Shown: piece by piece, positions 25,835 through 35,347 of the stretch
How positions within the stretch are numbered: position 1 is the stretch's first letter
Layout of the letters: the number at the start of each line of letters is the position of its first letter
Assembly (NCBI RefSeq): GCF_947648125.1
Contig: NZ_CANSMR010000002.1
Coordinates: forward strand, 496,001-560,000
Source of the DNA: an uncultured Bradyrhizobium sp.
Lineage (GTDB): Bacteria; Pseudomonadota; Alphaproteobacteria; Rhizobiales; Xanthobacteraceae
Reading direction: 5' to 3'
DNA: 64,000 bases
Translations under genes and position numbers: made by a program
The notes under the pieces: generated by a model
Told to the model about the DNA's origin: nothing
Databases searched by the model: none
Seen by the model: the letters and a program-made list of their open reading frames with translations, nothing else

Positions 25835-26800
25835 TCACAATTTGCGAAAACTCGACCGGTACTGCGCGGGCGACACGCCGAGCCGCTCGGTGAACACGAT
25901 GCGCATGCGGTCGGCCGAGCCGAAGCCGCTATCGAACGCAACCGCCTTGAGCGGCCGATCGCTGCCCTCGAGCAGCCGGCGCGCGGCGTCGACCCGCGCG
26001 CGTTCGACGAATTCATGCGGTGTGATGCCGGTCTCCTGCGCGAAGCCGCGGCCGAAATTGCGCACGCTCATGCCGACGGCCTCGGCCAGCGATTGCAGGG
26101 TGTGGCGCTCGCCGACACGCTGCATGACATGCGCCTGCGCGCGCGCGATCGGCGAATCCTCGTCGACCGGCGCGGTGAGATAGGGGCTGAACTGCGACTG
26201 CCCGCCCTGGCGTTGCGCCACCACGACCAGCCGCTTGGCCACCGCGACCGCGACCTGCGGCCCATGGCGCTCTGCGACCAGCGCGAGCCCGAGATCGATG
26301 CCCGCGGTGACGCCGGCGGAGGTCATCAGTCTGCCGTCGCGAATATAGATCCGGTCGAAGATCACCTCGGCGGCCGGAAAGCACGCCGCCAGACGCTGCG
26401 CGTTCTGCCAATGCGTCGTCACTTTGTGGCCGTCGAGCAGCCCGGCATGGCCGAGCGCGAAAGCGCCGGTGCAGATCGAACCGTAGAGCTCGGCGCGCGC
26501 GGGCGCGCCGCGCAGCCACTGCGTCAGCGCCGGATCCGGCTCGGCATCGGGCAATGCCGGCCCACCTGCAACCAGCAGGATGTCGAATTTCTCGTTTGCC
26601 TCATCGAAACTGAGGTCGGCCGATATCTTCATGCCGTTCGATGCGCGCAGCGGTTCGCGGCTGGCGCCGACCAGCACCGTCTCGTAGCCGTCGCCATCGG
26701 CGACAAAACCGTTGGTCTCCGCGAACACATCGACGGGACCGGCGACGTCCAGCGCCTGCACCCCTTCGTGAATCGCGATTGCCACCTTCTGAACCGCCAT
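25835..26800 (-). CDS. GlxA-family regulator (DJ-1/PfpI-like domain plus AraC HTH)
   Basis: A 321-residue regulator. Residues 1-170 form a DJ-1/PfpI-like domain (IHEGVQALDVAGPVDVFAE, SICTGAFALGHAGLLDG). The C-terminal 100 residues have AraC helix-turn-helix motifs (TLQSLAEAVGMSVRNFGRGFAQET, VAFDSGFGSADRMRIVFTERLG). It is divergent from the HD-domain gene across 208 bases and may control it. Confidence 0.9.
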   Translation of the reverse strand: MAVQKVAIAIHEGVQALDVAGPVDVFAETNGFVADGDGYETVLVGASREPLRASNGMKISADLSFDEANEKFDILLVAGGPALPDAEPDPALTQWLRGAPARAELYGSICTGAFALGHAGLLDGHKVTTHWQNAQRLAACFPAAEVIFDRIYIRDGRLMTSAGVTAGIDLGLALVAERHGPQVAVAVAKRLVVVAQRQGGQSQFSPYLTAPVDEDSPIARAQAHVMQRVGERHTLQSLAEAVGMSVRNFGRGFAQETGITPHEFVERARVDAARRLLEGSDRPLKAVAFDSGFGSADRMRIVFTERLGVSPAQYRSSFRKL

Positions 26801-27008
26801 ACCCTCTCCCTGCCCGCTGGCGCGAAACGATGTCTCGTTGGCCCGATCCGGCGGCGCACGAGCGTTGCGGGATCAGGCCGAGACGGGCGACAAACACACC
26901 ACGGATCACGCCACCAAGCGATCCGAACTCACCGCAGAGACGAGCGCCGGCGCCCCGCGTGTTTCGCACGCCACGGCATCGTCTTGCCATATCGAGGAGC
27001 GTCTTGAA

Positions 27009-27650
27009 ATGACCGAGATCATCGCCGGCATCCGTGTACCCGACAGCGCCATGGCGCGTGCCGCGACCCAGCTGGTGCGCGATACCGAGGACGACCTGCT
27101 CTACAACCACAGCCGCCGCGTGTTCTTCTGGGGCGCGCTGACCGGCAACCGCCGCAAGCTGAAGTTCGATCCCGAGCTGCTCTATATCGGCGCCATGTTC
27201 CACGACATGGGCCTCACCGCCAAACATGCGAGCCCCGATCTGCGCTTCGAGGTCGACGGCGCCAACGCCGCACGCGACTTCCTCAAGGGCTACGGCGTCG
27301 CCGAGCGCGACATCGAGGACGTCTGGGCCTCGATCGCGCTGCACACCACGCCCGGCATCCCCGAGCATATGCGTCCGACCATCGCGCTGGTCACCGCCGG
27401 CGTCGAGATGGACGTACTCGGCATCGCCTATGACGATTTCTCGCATGAGCACCGCGACCATGTCTGCGCGCACCATCCGCGCGAGGCGAACTTCAAGGAG
27501 AACATCATCGATCATTTCGCGGCCGGCACCATTAAGAAGCCGCTGACCACCTTCGGCAACGTCAAGGCCGACGTGCTGGCGCTGAAGGACATGAACTACA
27601 CACGGGTGAACTTCTGCTCGATCATCCTCGGCTCGAAATGGCCGACATGA
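27009..27650 (+). CDS. HD-domain protein, cyanamide-hydratase-like
   Basis: A 213-residue HD-fold hydrolase. NHSRRVFFWG, the signature FHDMGL and the second-half IALHTTPG give the metal-binding His/Asp set. The opening IAGIRVPDSAMARAATQLVRD resembles the cyanamide hydratase (Ddi2/3-like) group rather than nucleotide phosphohydrolases. Preceded by GAGGAG. Followed by dps at 42 bases. Confidence 0.8.
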   Translation: MTEIIAGIRVPDSAMARAATQLVRDTEDDLLYNHSRRVFFWGALTGNRRKLKFDPELLYIGAMFHDMGLTAKHASPDLRFEVDGANAARDFLKGYGVAERDIEDVWASIALHTTPGIPEHMRPTIALVTAGVEMDVLGIAYDDFSHEHRDHVCAHHPREANFKENIIDHFAAGTIKKPLTTFGNVKADVLALKDMNYTRVNFCSIILGSKWPT

Positions 27651-27691
27651 CGCCGCGCCGAATTTCAATCCGAACCGCGAAGGAGAAGACT

Positions 27692-28171
27692 ATGACCATC
27701 GCCGTCAACACCGGCTTCGCCGAGGCCGAGCGGACGAACATCGCGGCGGCGCTCTCGACGGTTCTCGCCGACACCTATGCGCTGTACCTGAAGACGCATG
27801 GCTACCATTGGAACGTCACGGGTCCGACGTTCCAGGCCCTGCACACGCTGTTCGAAGGGCAATATCGGGAGGAATGGCAAGCGCTCGACGATATCGCCGA
27901 GCGCATCCGCGCCCTCGGCGAACTGGTGCCGCAGACCTATTCCGCATTCGCCAAGCTCACGGCGATCAAGGACGGATATGCCAGCCTCGACTCGGAGGCG
28001 ATGGTGGCCGAACTGCTGCATGACAACGAGACGGCCGTGAGGACCATCCGCGATGCTTTCACCGTCGCCGAGTCGGCTGGCGATCAGGCGACGATGGACA
28101 TGCTTAACGTCCGCACCACGGCACACGAGAAGCACGCCTGGATGCTGCGCGCGACGCTCGACGTCAAATGA
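27692..28171 (+). CDS. dps: Dps/ferritin-like DNA-protecting protein
   Basis: A 159-residue four-helix ferritin-like protein. THGYHWNVTGPTFQALHTLFEGQYREEW holds the His/Asp/Glu ferroxidase residues found at the Dps dimer interface, and ALGELVPQTYSAFAKL is the family BC-loop block. Dps dodecamers bind DNA and oxidise iron with peroxide. The ATG follows AAGGAG by seven bases. Confidence 0.9.
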   Translation: MTIAVNTGFAEAERTNIAAALSTVLADTYALYLKTHGYHWNVTGPTFQALHTLFEGQYREEWQALDDIAERIRALGELVPQTYSAFAKLTAIKDGYASLDSEAMVAELLHDNETAVRTIRDAFTVAESAGDQATMDMLNVRTTAHEKHAWMLRATLDVK

Positions 28172-28180
28172 GCGAACGGA

Positions 28181-28207
28181 CTGAACCGCACCAGCGTGGC
28201 GGTTCAG
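28181..28207. terminator. Bidirectional hairpin between dps and SRPBCC gene
   Basis: Nine-bp perfect stem CTGAACCGC / GCGGTTCAG with a nine-base loop, between the two convergent stops. Confidence 0.6.
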
Positions 28208-28656
28208 CCGTGCGGACCGCGGTCGGGGCCTGGAGCTCGCCCCGCTGCCGCGAGCGCGAGCCTGGCAAGGTAGTGCGTCCAACCCCTGCTATGGCTCGCG
28301 CACTGCTCCGCGTTCGGCAGGCCGCTATGGGTCATCCGCAACAGCGTGCCGGCGTCCTTGTTGATCAGGTCGATCTCGATCAGGCTCGATCCCGGAGGGA
28401 CCTCCGCGCCGCCCTCCCAGCCAAAGCTGTAGGCGAGACGGTGCACCGGCACGACTTCGCGGAACGCGCCGCGCGCGGCGCGGTCGCGGTCGTTACCGAG
28501 GCCCTTCAGCAGATAGAGCCCGCCGGGATGCAGCTCGGTCTCGGCCTCGAGCCCCATCCAGCTCACGATCTTCTGCGGATCGGTCAGGAAGGCGAACACG
28601 GTTGCGGGCGGCGCTGCGATCTGGATCTCGCGTTGAACGATGAAGGCTTCAGTCAT
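28204..28656 (-). CDS. SRPBCC/AHSA1-like domain protein
   Basis: A 150-residue helix-grip protein. VQREIQIAAPPATVFAFLTDPQKIVSWMG is the AHSA1/START-like opening and TLLRMTHSGLP the long C-terminal strand before the last helix. Such proteins bind hydrophobic ligands; no substrate can be named. The ATG follows GGAGGAAGG. Confidence 0.85.
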   Translation of the reverse strand: MTEAFIVQREIQIAAPPATVFAFLTDPQKIVSWMGLEAETELHPGGLYLLKGLGNDRDRAARGAFREVVPVHRLAYSFGWEGGAEVPPGSSLIEIDLINKDAGTLLRMTHSGLPNAEQCASHSRGWTHYLARLALAAAGRAPGPDRGPHG

Positions 28657-28697
28657 CGATCCTTCCTCCATTGACGGTGGGTCTTCAGGGATAATTC

Positions 28698-29825
28698 GTG
28701 ACAAGGGTGGCGCATCAACTCCATGATGGGGTGATGCGATTGTCCTCGACACTGAGCTGGCTGGTCGACGCCGCGGCCGAGACCGCGGGCGCCAACCGGT
28801 TGCTGGCGGATCTGGGTAGCCATCTTATCACGGATCGCCTGCCGCTTGCCGGCGGCGCGCTGACGCTCGAAGTTCCACACCCGCTGATCGCCAGGCGCAC
28901 CTGGCTGTGGCGCGCCGGCAATGGCGAGGTCATCGAGGCGCTCGGGTTCGCGCCGGAACAACCGTTTGCCATGCCCGGTATGGTCGGATCCGGCGATGCG
29001 GGCCGGCGCTGGCTCAATGGCCTCGCACCCGGCCCGATCCACGAGGACACGATCGGAACGCGGCCGGATGGCCCGACCCTCGGCTGGATCGGGACCCGCG
29101 CCTTCACGCCAACCGAGACGGATCAGTTGCGCGAGGCGGCGCGCTTCACGGCCGCACCGCTCGCCGCGCTCGCGGCGCGCGCGACATTGACGGCGGCGCT
29201 GGAGGCCTATCTCGGGCGGCGCAGCGCGGCGCGCGTCCTGGCATCGCCGTTGCGGCGCAACACCGGCGAAACCATCCGGGCGGCGCTGCTGTTTGCTGAC
29301 TTGCGCGGCTTCACCGCGCTCTCCGAAAGCCATCCGCCTGCCGAGGTGATCGCAGCGCTCGATGCCTGGTTCGACCGCATCGCCGGCGCGATCCACGCCT
29401 TCGGCGGCGAGGTGTTGAAATTCATCGGCGACGGGCTGCTCGCGATCTTTCCGGTCACGACCAGCGCGCGCAGCGCATGCGAGGCTGCATTGCGCGCGGT
29501 GTCGGCGGCGCGCGTCGGCATGGCGCATCTCGATACCGAGCGGCGCAAGCACGGCCTGCCGCCGCTGCCGTTCGGCGTGGCGCTGCATCTCGGCGAGGTG
29601 CACTGGGGCAATATCGGCGCCGCCGACCGCCTCGACTTCACCGCGATCGGCGCCGCGGTCAATCTGGTCAGCCGGCTGGAAGGCCTGTGCAAGCCGCTGG
29701 AGCAGACCGTGCTGGTCTCGGGCGCGCTCGCCGCCGAGACCGAGATGCCGCTGGTCGCGCTCGGCACCCATGAGCTGCGCGGCATCGCACGGCCCTGCGC
29801 GGTCTTCACCCTGCCGGGGGGATGA
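28698..29825 (+). CDS. Class III adenylate/guanylate cyclase
   Basis: A 375-residue protein whose C-terminal half is a class III cyclase domain. LLFADLRGFTALSE carries the first metal Asp, FGGEVLKFIGDGLLAIF the second, and FTAIGAAVNLVSRLEG the purine and transition-state segment. The N-terminal half is an unassigned sensor-like region without membrane helices. The start is a GTG at 28698; an ATG at 28734 is a fair alternative. Divergent from the SRPBCC gene. Confidence 0.87.
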   Translation: MTRVAHQLHDGVMRLSSTLSWLVDAAAETAGANRLLADLGSHLITDRLPLAGGALTLEVPHPLIARRTWLWRAGNGEVIEALGFAPEQPFAMPGMVGSGDAGRRWLNGLAPGPIHEDTIGTRPDGPTLGWIGTRAFTPTETDQLREAARFTAAPLAALAARATLTAALEAYLGRRSAARVLASPLRRNTGETIRAALLFADLRGFTALSESHPPAEVIAALDAWFDRIAGAIHAFGGEVLKFIGDGLLAIFPVTTSARSACEAALRAVSAARVGMAHLDTERRKHGLPPLPFGVALHLGEVHWGNIGAADRLDFTAIGAAVNLVSRLEGLCKPLEQTVLVSGALAAETEMPLVALGTHELRGIARPCAVFTLPGG

Positions 29826-29830
29826 GCCGG

Positions 29831-30082
29831 TCATCGGAACAGGCGCAGCCACGGCGCCAGATGAAATGCGCTCATCAGCGCGTACATCGGGACCATCCCC
29901 TGCAACGAGAACGGTCCCTGCATGGCGCCGCAGATCATGTCAGCCGGCGCCAGCGCGGCCACCAGCGCCATCACAGCGAAGGTCGGCGCCGCCGCCAGCG
30001 ACAGCCAGCGCGCGACCATGGCACCGCGGCCGCCGAACCGACCCTTCAACCAATCCTCATGTGTCTCGATTCCGGTCGTCAT
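29831..30082 (-). CDS. Small two-helix membrane protein
   Basis: An 83-residue hypothetical protein. A basic N-terminal third is followed by two hydrophobic helices (LSLAAAPTFAVMALVAALA and GMVPMYALMSAFHLAPWL). Start at 30082 after GAGAGATCGA. Convergent with the cyclase gene, five bases apart. I do not recognise it. Confidence 0.6.
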   Translation of the reverse strand: MTTGIETHEDWLKGRFGGRGAMVARWLSLAAAPTFAVMALVAALAPADMICGAMQGPFSLQGMVPMYALMSAFHLAPWLRLFR

Positions 30083-30146
30083 TCGATCTCTCTGGAGATG
30101 ATCCATGTCGTCATGTGCTAGGTTAGAGCCGGGCCTCGGAGGGCGA

Positions 30147-30168
30147 GAGTGACAAGTGTGTCGGGATT
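30147..30168 (+). repeat. 22-bp repeat, copy 1
   Basis: GAGTGACAAGTG followed by TGTCGGGATT, identical to 58468-58489. It ends three bases before the start of the next gene. It contains a small dyad, GACA-AGTG-TGTC. Confidence 0.7.
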
Positions 30169-30171
30169 CGA

Positions 30172-31392
30172 ATGGATTCGCTGATTACGGCTGCGGCGCG
30201 CGCGCTCGCGGCGGGTGATCCCCTCGGCGCACTGAAACGGGTGGCCCTGCGCGACGATGCGCCGGCGCTGGCCCTGCGCGGCATCGCGATGGCCCGGCTC
30301 GGTGATTTCACCCGCGCCAAGGAGCTGTTGCGGCGCGCGGGCCGCGCCTTCGGCCCGCGTGAAGCCATCGCGCGGTCCCGCTGCGTGGTTGCCGAGGCCG
30401 AAATCGCGCTGGTGTCGCGCGACCTTTCCTTTCCGAGGAAAAGCCTCGCGGCAGCGCGCGCAACGCTCGCGGCGCGTGGCGACGCGCTCAATGCCGCGCA
30501 TGCCGGCTATCTCGAAATCCGCCGCCTGCTGTTGATCGGGAGCCTCGATGCGGCCGAGCGCATGCTTGATGACCTCGACCCGGCACCCTTCCCGCCGGCG
30601 CTGCGGGTCGGCCATGAACTCGTCGTCGCCGGGATCGCGATGCGGCGGCTGCGTACGACGCCAGCTCGAGAAGCGCTGGCACGGGCAAGGGATGCCGCGC
30701 GCCGCGCCGGCATCGCCGAGCTTGCGGCCGAAGTGGAGAGCACCGCGAACCTGCTCGCCACGCCGGCGGCGCGCCTGATCGCGCGCGGCCACGAGCGGCC
30801 GCTGCTGCTCGAGGAGGTCGAGGCCCTGATGGGTTCGAAGGCGCTCGTCGTCGATGCCTGCCGCTACGTCGTGCGCGATACCGGCACCACGGTCTCGCTG
30901 ACGCGGCGGCCGGTGCTGTTCGCGCTCGCCCGCGCGCTGGGCGAAGCCTGGCCGCAGGACGTGTCGCGCGGCACGCTGATCGCGCGCGCATTTCGCGGCA
31001 AGCACGCTGATGAATCACACCGTGCGCGGCTGCGGGTCGAGATCGGACGGCTGCGCCGGGCCTTGCGGCCGCTCGCCGATCTCAGCGCGACGCCCGACGG
31101 CTTCGTGCTGGAGCCGCATGGCCGCCGCGAGGTCACCGTGCTGGCGCTGCCGGTCGAGGAGGAACACGCGGCGGTGCTGGCCTTCCTCGCCGACGGCGAG
31201 GCCTGGTCGAGCTCGGCGCTATCGGTGGCGCTGGGGGCGAGCCAGCGCACCGTGCAGCGCGCGCTCGACGCCTTGGCCGCCACGGGCAAGGTGCAGTCGG
31301 TCGGCCGCGCCCGGGCCCGGCGCTGGATGACGCCCCCGGTGCCGGGATTCACGACGACGTTGTTACTCCCCGCTCCGCTGCCGAACGGCTAG
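30172..31392 (+). CDS. Winged-helix/TPR-like regulatory protein
   Basis: A 406-residue soluble protein. Residues 1-200 form a repeat of helical hairpins rich in Ala, Arg and Leu. A second part (LTRRPVLFALARALGE, HRARLRVEIGRLRRALR) looks like a winged helix of the OmpR/SARP type. The C-terminus (SSSALSVALGASQRTVQRALDALAATGKV) is another helix-turn-helix. A transcription factor is likely; no known family is certain. Confidence 0.65.
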   Translation: MDSLITAAARALAAGDPLGALKRVALRDDAPALALRGIAMARLGDFTRAKELLRRAGRAFGPREAIARSRCVVAEAEIALVSRDLSFPRKSLAAARATLAARGDALNAAHAGYLEIRRLLLIGSLDAAERMLDDLDPAPFPPALRVGHELVVAGIAMRRLRTTPAREALARARDAARRAGIAELAAEVESTANLLATPAARLIARGHERPLLLEEVEALMGSKALVVDACRYVVRDTGTTVSLTRRPVLFALARALGEAWPQDVSRGTLIARAFRGKHADESHRARLRVEIGRLRRALRPLADLSATPDGFVLEPHGRREVTVLALPVEEEHAAVLAFLADGEAWSSSALSVALGASQRTVQRALDALAATGKVQSVGRARARRWMTPPVPGFTTTLLLPAPLPNG

Positions 31393-31420
31393 AATCAGAC
31401 AGCCATCACAGGAGCGCCGC

Positions 31421-32065
31421 ATGAAGAAGTCCGAGGCCGAGATCATTCGGGAATATGCGTTCGAGGGCGTCGAGAGCGTGGGCGGCGTCAGCTTCGACGG
31501 CGAGCAGGTCTGGTTCGCGGCCGGTGGCCGGCTGGTCGCCTTCGATCCTGACAGCGGCAATACCACCCGCACCCTCGATATCGCGGCCCACGCCGGCACC
31601 GCCTTCGACGGCAAGCACCTCTATCAGATCGCCGAGGACCGCATTCTGAAGATCGAGCCGAACAGCGGACGCGTGGTGTCGACGATCCCCTCGCCCGGCG
31701 GCGGCCGCGACTCAGGTCTTGCCTGGGCGGAAGGCTCGCTGTGGGTCGGCCAGTATCGCGACCGCACCATCGTCCAGGTCGATCCCGAAACCGGCAAGGT
31801 TTTGCGCACCATCGAAAGCAACCGGTTCGTCACCGGCGTCTCCTGGGTCGATGGCGAACTCTGGCACGGCACCTGGGAAGAGGACCAGAGCGATGTCCGG
31901 CGCATCGATCCGCAGACCGGCGAGGTGATGGAACGGCTCGAGATGCCGCAGGGCGTGTTCGTCTCCGGGCTCGAGTCCGACGGCAAGGACCGGTTCTTTT
32001 GCGGCAGCGGCTCGACCAACAACAAGGTGCGCGCCATCCGGCGGCCGAAGCGCAGCCGCGCGTGA
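31421..32065 (+). CDS. PQQ-like/SMP-30-like beta-propeller protein
   Basis: A 214-residue protein made of repeated blades with the pattern GxxVxFDP-x-S/T-G (LVAFDPDSGNTTRTL, ILKIEPNSGRVVSTI, IVQVDPETGKVLRTI, VRRIDPQTGEVMERL). No signal peptide. Similar proteins are called glutaminyl cyclotransferase-like or YncE-like; function unknown. The ATG follows AGGAG; it is 28 bases behind the preceding gene and probably co-transcribed. Confidence 0.78.
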   Translation: MKKSEAEIIREYAFEGVESVGGVSFDGEQVWFAAGGRLVAFDPDSGNTTRTLDIAAHAGTAFDGKHLYQIAEDRILKIEPNSGRVVSTIPSPGGGRDSGLAWAEGSLWVGQYRDRTIVQVDPETGKVLRTIESNRFVTGVSWVDGELWHGTWEEDQSDVRRIDPQTGEVMERLEMPQGVFVSGLESDGKDRFFCGSGSTNNKVRAIRRPKRSRA

Positions 32066-32084
32066 AGCGGTTGGCTTCACGCGC
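32058..32084. terminator. Bidirectional hairpin, 11-bp stem
   Basis: GCGCGTGAAGC (32058-32068) pairs perfectly with GCTTCACGCGC (32074-32084) around GGTTG, between the convergent propeller and MFS genes. Confidence 0.7.
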
Positions 32085-32093
32085 GCACCGGAC

Positions 32094-33311
32094 TTACGCC
32101 GGCGCGGGCACCGCTGAGGACCGCGCCGCCGGCATCGGCCGGAACGTCATCATGATCAGGAACGCGCCGAGGCCGACGGCCCAGGAGCCGACATAGAGCC
32201 ACGTGTAGCTCGCAAAGGTGTCGTAGATCAGGCCGCCGGCCAAAGGTCCGGTCGCCATGCCGAGGCTGCCGGCCATCGCGGTGCCGCCGATCACGGTGCC
32301 CAGCATCCGCAGCGGGAAATTCTCGCGGATCAGCACGGAGTACAGCGGCATGGTGCCGGCATAGATGAAGCCGAAGATCGCCGCGACCGCGTAGAACGCG
32401 GCCAGCTCACGCACGAAGACATAGCCGAGCGCGCCGAACGCCTGCGCCAGCAGCCCCAGCACCAGCACGCGCTTGGCACCGAAGCGATCGCCGAGCAGGC
32501 CGAAGGCGATGCGGCCGCCCATCCCGGCGAGCCCTTCCACGCTGTAGATCGTCACCGCCGCGACCATCGGAATGCCGCAGGTGACCGCATAGCTCACCGT
32601 GTGGATGATCGGCCCGGAATGGGTGGCGCAGCAGAAGAAATTGGTCGCGATCAAGATGATGAATTGCGGCGAGCGCAGCGCCTGCGCCAGCGACATCGGC
32701 GGCTCACCGTTCGTGCTCGCCGCTTCAGCGTGGCCGCCTTGCAGCGCCGGCGGGCGACGTACGAAGAGCGAGACCGGGATCATGATCGCGCCGACCACGC
32801 CTGAGATGATCAGCATCGACGTCCGCCAGTCATGGTAGGAGATCAGCCAGGCCGCGAGCGGCGACATCGTCATCGGCGCCATGCCCATGCCGGCCGACAC
32901 CAGCGAGACGGCAAGGCTGCGATGGGTGTCGAACCAGCCGGTGACGCAGGCCATCATCGGGGCGAAGATCGCCGCCGTGGCCGCGCCGACCAGCGCGCCG
33001 AACAGAAACTGAAATGCCAGCAGCGACGGTGCCTGGCTTGCCAGCGCAAGGCTTGCCGCCAGCACGATCGATCCGGTCAGCACCACCGGGAGCGGCCCGA
33101 AGCGGTCGGACAGCGTGCCCCAGATCATGCTGGTGAAGGCCATCGCGAGGAAGCCGATCGTCATCGCGCTGGAAATGCCGGTCACCGACCAACCGGTCTC
33201 CCGCGCCATCGGCTGCAGGAACACCGGCAGCGAGAACATGCCGCCGATCGCGACGCAGCCAAGCAGGCCGCCAGCCGCGACGATCACCCAGCGATAGGTC
33301 GAATTGGCCAT
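32094..33311 (-). CDS. MFS transporter, monocarboxylate/oxalate-formate type
   Basis: A 405-residue, twelve-helix MFS protein. The YRWVIVAAGGLLG start, SDRFGPLPVVLTG loop and GLLGDRFGAKRVL central loop fit the MCT/OFA-like branch that moves small carboxylates. Transcribed alone. Between its start and 33441 no gene is visible on the minus strand. Confidence 0.85.
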   Translation of the reverse strand: MANSTYRWVIVAAGGLLGCVAIGGMFSLPVFLQPMARETGWSVTGISSAMTIGFLAMAFTSMIWGTLSDRFGPLPVVLTGSIVLAASLALASQAPSLLAFQFLFGALVGAATAAIFAPMMACVTGWFDTHRSLAVSLVSAGMGMAPMTMSPLAAWLISYHDWRTSMLIISGVVGAIMIPVSLFVRRPPALQGGHAEAASTNGEPPMSLAQALRSPQFIILIATNFFCCATHSGPIIHTVSYAVTCGIPMVAAVTIYSVEGLAGMGGRIAFGLLGDRFGAKRVLVLGLLAQAFGALGYVFVRELAAFYAVAAIFGFIYAGTMPLYSVLIRENFPLRMLGTVIGGTAMAGSLGMATGPLAGGLIYDTFASYTWLYVGSWAVGLGAFLIMMTFRPMPAARSSAVPAPA

Positions 33312-33440
33312 TCCGGAACTCCCATGCAGTGCGCTCTGGCTGAAAGACGAACGGACCTGGGTGGAACCGACAGTGGACGACCGCCCTGGCTCACTTTTTT
33401 GCGACCGTGGCAGCCTTCAAGGCTCATGCGCGGCCTACCC

Positions 33441-34607
33441 TCACCGGCCAGCCAGACTGCATCCGGGCTGCGGCGCGATCTCGCCAAGCGGCCGGACCTG
33501 CACCAGCTCGGTACCTTGCGTCCTGGCGATGAACATGTTCATCGCCGCGTGGTGATCCTGGCCGAGCGTCACGGGGCCGGTCGGCGACGCAATGACGAGC
33601 CCCGCCATCGCATCGATGATGGCCTCCTTGTCGAGCTTGCCGGCCTTCTCGACCGCGGCCTTGAGCGCGATCAGGGTGTTGTAGTGCGTCATCACGTAGT
33701 TCGACACCGCGACGCCCGGGTTCGCCGCGGCGCGCGCCTTGGCGACAAACGCCTTCACGGCTGGATCCTCGCTCGCTGCGACCGCCGGCACGACGGTGAC
33801 CATGTTCTGGCCCTTGCCACGGAAGATGCCGAGATCAACCTCCGACAGTCCGAGGAACGCGACGGTGATCTCCTTCAGCAACCCGGCCTCGTCAGCTTGC
33901 CGGACGAAGTCCATGCCGTCGCCCTTCAGCGCGAACAGCAGCACCTTGGCCCTGCTCGCCGCGACCTCCTTGATCAACGGAGAAAAGTCAGTCTCGGTCC
34001 CCAGCGTGTATTTCGTCCCGACCACCGTGCCGCCGAGTTTCTCGATCAAGGGCTGCGCGATGCCGAACATCTGATGCGGCCAGACCCGGTCGGCGCCGAG
34101 CAGGAAATAGGTGTTGCCGAAGGTCTGCGTCATGTAAGGCAGCAGCTGGCCGAGCTCCTGGTTCGGCACTGCGCCGAACGAGAACAGATAGCGGCTGCAT
34201 TTGCCGCCCTCATAATTGGTGGCGTAGAGCAGCGGCGTCTTCGAGCTCTCGGCAAGCGGCACCAGCGCATTCAGATTGCGCGAGGTGATCGGACCGACTA
34301 CCGCCAGCACGCCGTCCTTCTCGACCAGCGAACGCATGGCCTCGGCGGCCGACTCCGGCCGCGTCTTGTCATCGGCATAGATCACTTCGACCGGCCTGCC
34401 GAGAATGCCGCCCGCCGCGTTGATGTCCGCGGCGGCAAGATCGAGCCCGAGCCTGGCCTGCTGGCCATAGAGCTCGACGCCACCGGAGAACGGCAGCACC
34501 GCGCCGACGCGAATCGGTCTGTCGGATTCCGCCGCGTGCGAAGGACTTGTGCCCGCCAGGCAGACGAGAAGCAGCGACGCCATGCAGATGATCGGTCGTC
34601 GCGACAT
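33441..34607 (-). CDS. ABC-transporter substrate-binding protein, branched-chain amino acid/amide type
   Basis: A 388-residue periplasmic binding protein of the LivJ/UrtA fold, with a 25-residue signal peptide (MSRRPIICMASLLLVCLAG, then SHAAE). IRVGAVLPFSGGVELYGQQARLG is the family opening and SRNLNALVPLAESSKTPLLY the ligand loop. No permease or ATPase genes lie near it, so it depends on components elsewhere or serves as a sensor. The start follows AGGAGGAAG. Confidence 0.88.
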   Translation of the reverse strand: MSRRPIICMASLLLVCLAGTSPSHAAESDRPIRVGAVLPFSGGVELYGQQARLGLDLAAADINAAGGILGRPVEVIYADDKTRPESAAEAMRSLVEKDGVLAVVGPITSRNLNALVPLAESSKTPLLYATNYEGGKCSRYLFSFGAVPNQELGQLLPYMTQTFGNTYFLLGADRVWPHQMFGIAQPLIEKLGGTVVGTKYTLGTETDFSPLIKEVAASRAKVLLFALKGDGMDFVRQADEAGLLKEITVAFLGLSEVDLGIFRGKGQNMVTVVPAVAASEDPAVKAFVAKARAAANPGVAVSNYVMTHYNTLIALKAAVEKAGKLDKEAIIDAMAGLVIASPTGPVTLGQDHHAAMNMFIARTQGTELVQVRPLGEIAPQPGCSLAGR

Positions 34608-34621
34608 ACGTCTTCCTCCTA

Positions 34622-35347
34622 TCACCCCGGCCGAGCGAACCGGCTCAACATCTCATGGACGTCATAAGTCATGATCGCAAGCAGCGCCGCAAGTCCGAGA
34701 TAAGCGGCCCCGTATTCGAGCTTGGTCTGAAGCGGAACGCCGTAGTAGGCGATGTTCTCCGGAGCATGAGGATCGTAGCGCCACGCCTGCAGCAACTGGG
34801 GGGCGGCAAGGATCGCGACGATCAGGAGCATCGGGCTCGGCCGGTACAGCATCAACGCCAGCAGGATCGGCACCCCAACGAACCAGATCCGGGGGCTGAG
34901 CACCGCCGTCACCCTGCCGCCATCGAGCGGCGACACCGGCAGCAGATTGAACAGATTGAGGAACAGGCCCGAATAGGCGATTGCCAGCAGAAGGCCGCTG
35001 TCTTCGGATCGTGCCAATAGATAGACCGCCAGCGCTGCGACCGTTCCGGCCACGGGACCTGCGATCGCGACATAGGCCTCGGTCTCGACATCCTCCGGAT
35101 GGTCTTTCAGTGCGATAAAGGCGCCCATGAATGGGATGAAAGCCGGCGCTCCGACATCGAGGCCGCGTTGCCGCGCGGCAACGTAGTGCCCCATCTCGTG
35201 CGCAAACAACAATGCAATGAAGCCCGCAGCGTAGCGCCAGCCCCATATCGTGGCGTAGACCGCGAGCGACAGCAGCATGCCGCCGCCGCTGGCAGCGAGC
35301 TTGCCCCATTTGAGACCCGAGAGAAGAAGAACCAGCAGCGCCTTCAC
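34622..35347 (-). CDS. Site-2-protease (M50) family membrane metallopeptidase
   Basis: A 241-residue integral membrane protein. HEMGH in the second helix is the zinc motif H-E-x-x-H; NLLPVSPLDGGR in a later helix carries the third ligand Asp. These are the two hallmarks of S2P proteases. There is no PDZ domain. The start overlaps the end of the DUF2167 gene by four bases (translational coupling), which suggests that they act together in the membrane. Confidence 0.9.
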   Translation of the reverse strand: MKALLVLLLSGLKWGKLAASGGGMLLSLAVYATIWGWRYAAGFIALLFAHEMGHYVAARQRGLDVGAPAFIPFMGAFIALKDHPEDVETEAYVAIAGPVAGTVAALAVYLLARSEDSGLLLAIAYSGLFLNLFNLLPVSPLDGGRVTAVLSPRIWFVGVPILLALMLYRPSPMLLIVAILAAPQLLQAWRYDPHAPENIAYYGVPLQTKLEYGAAYLGLAALLAIMTYDVHEMLSRFARPG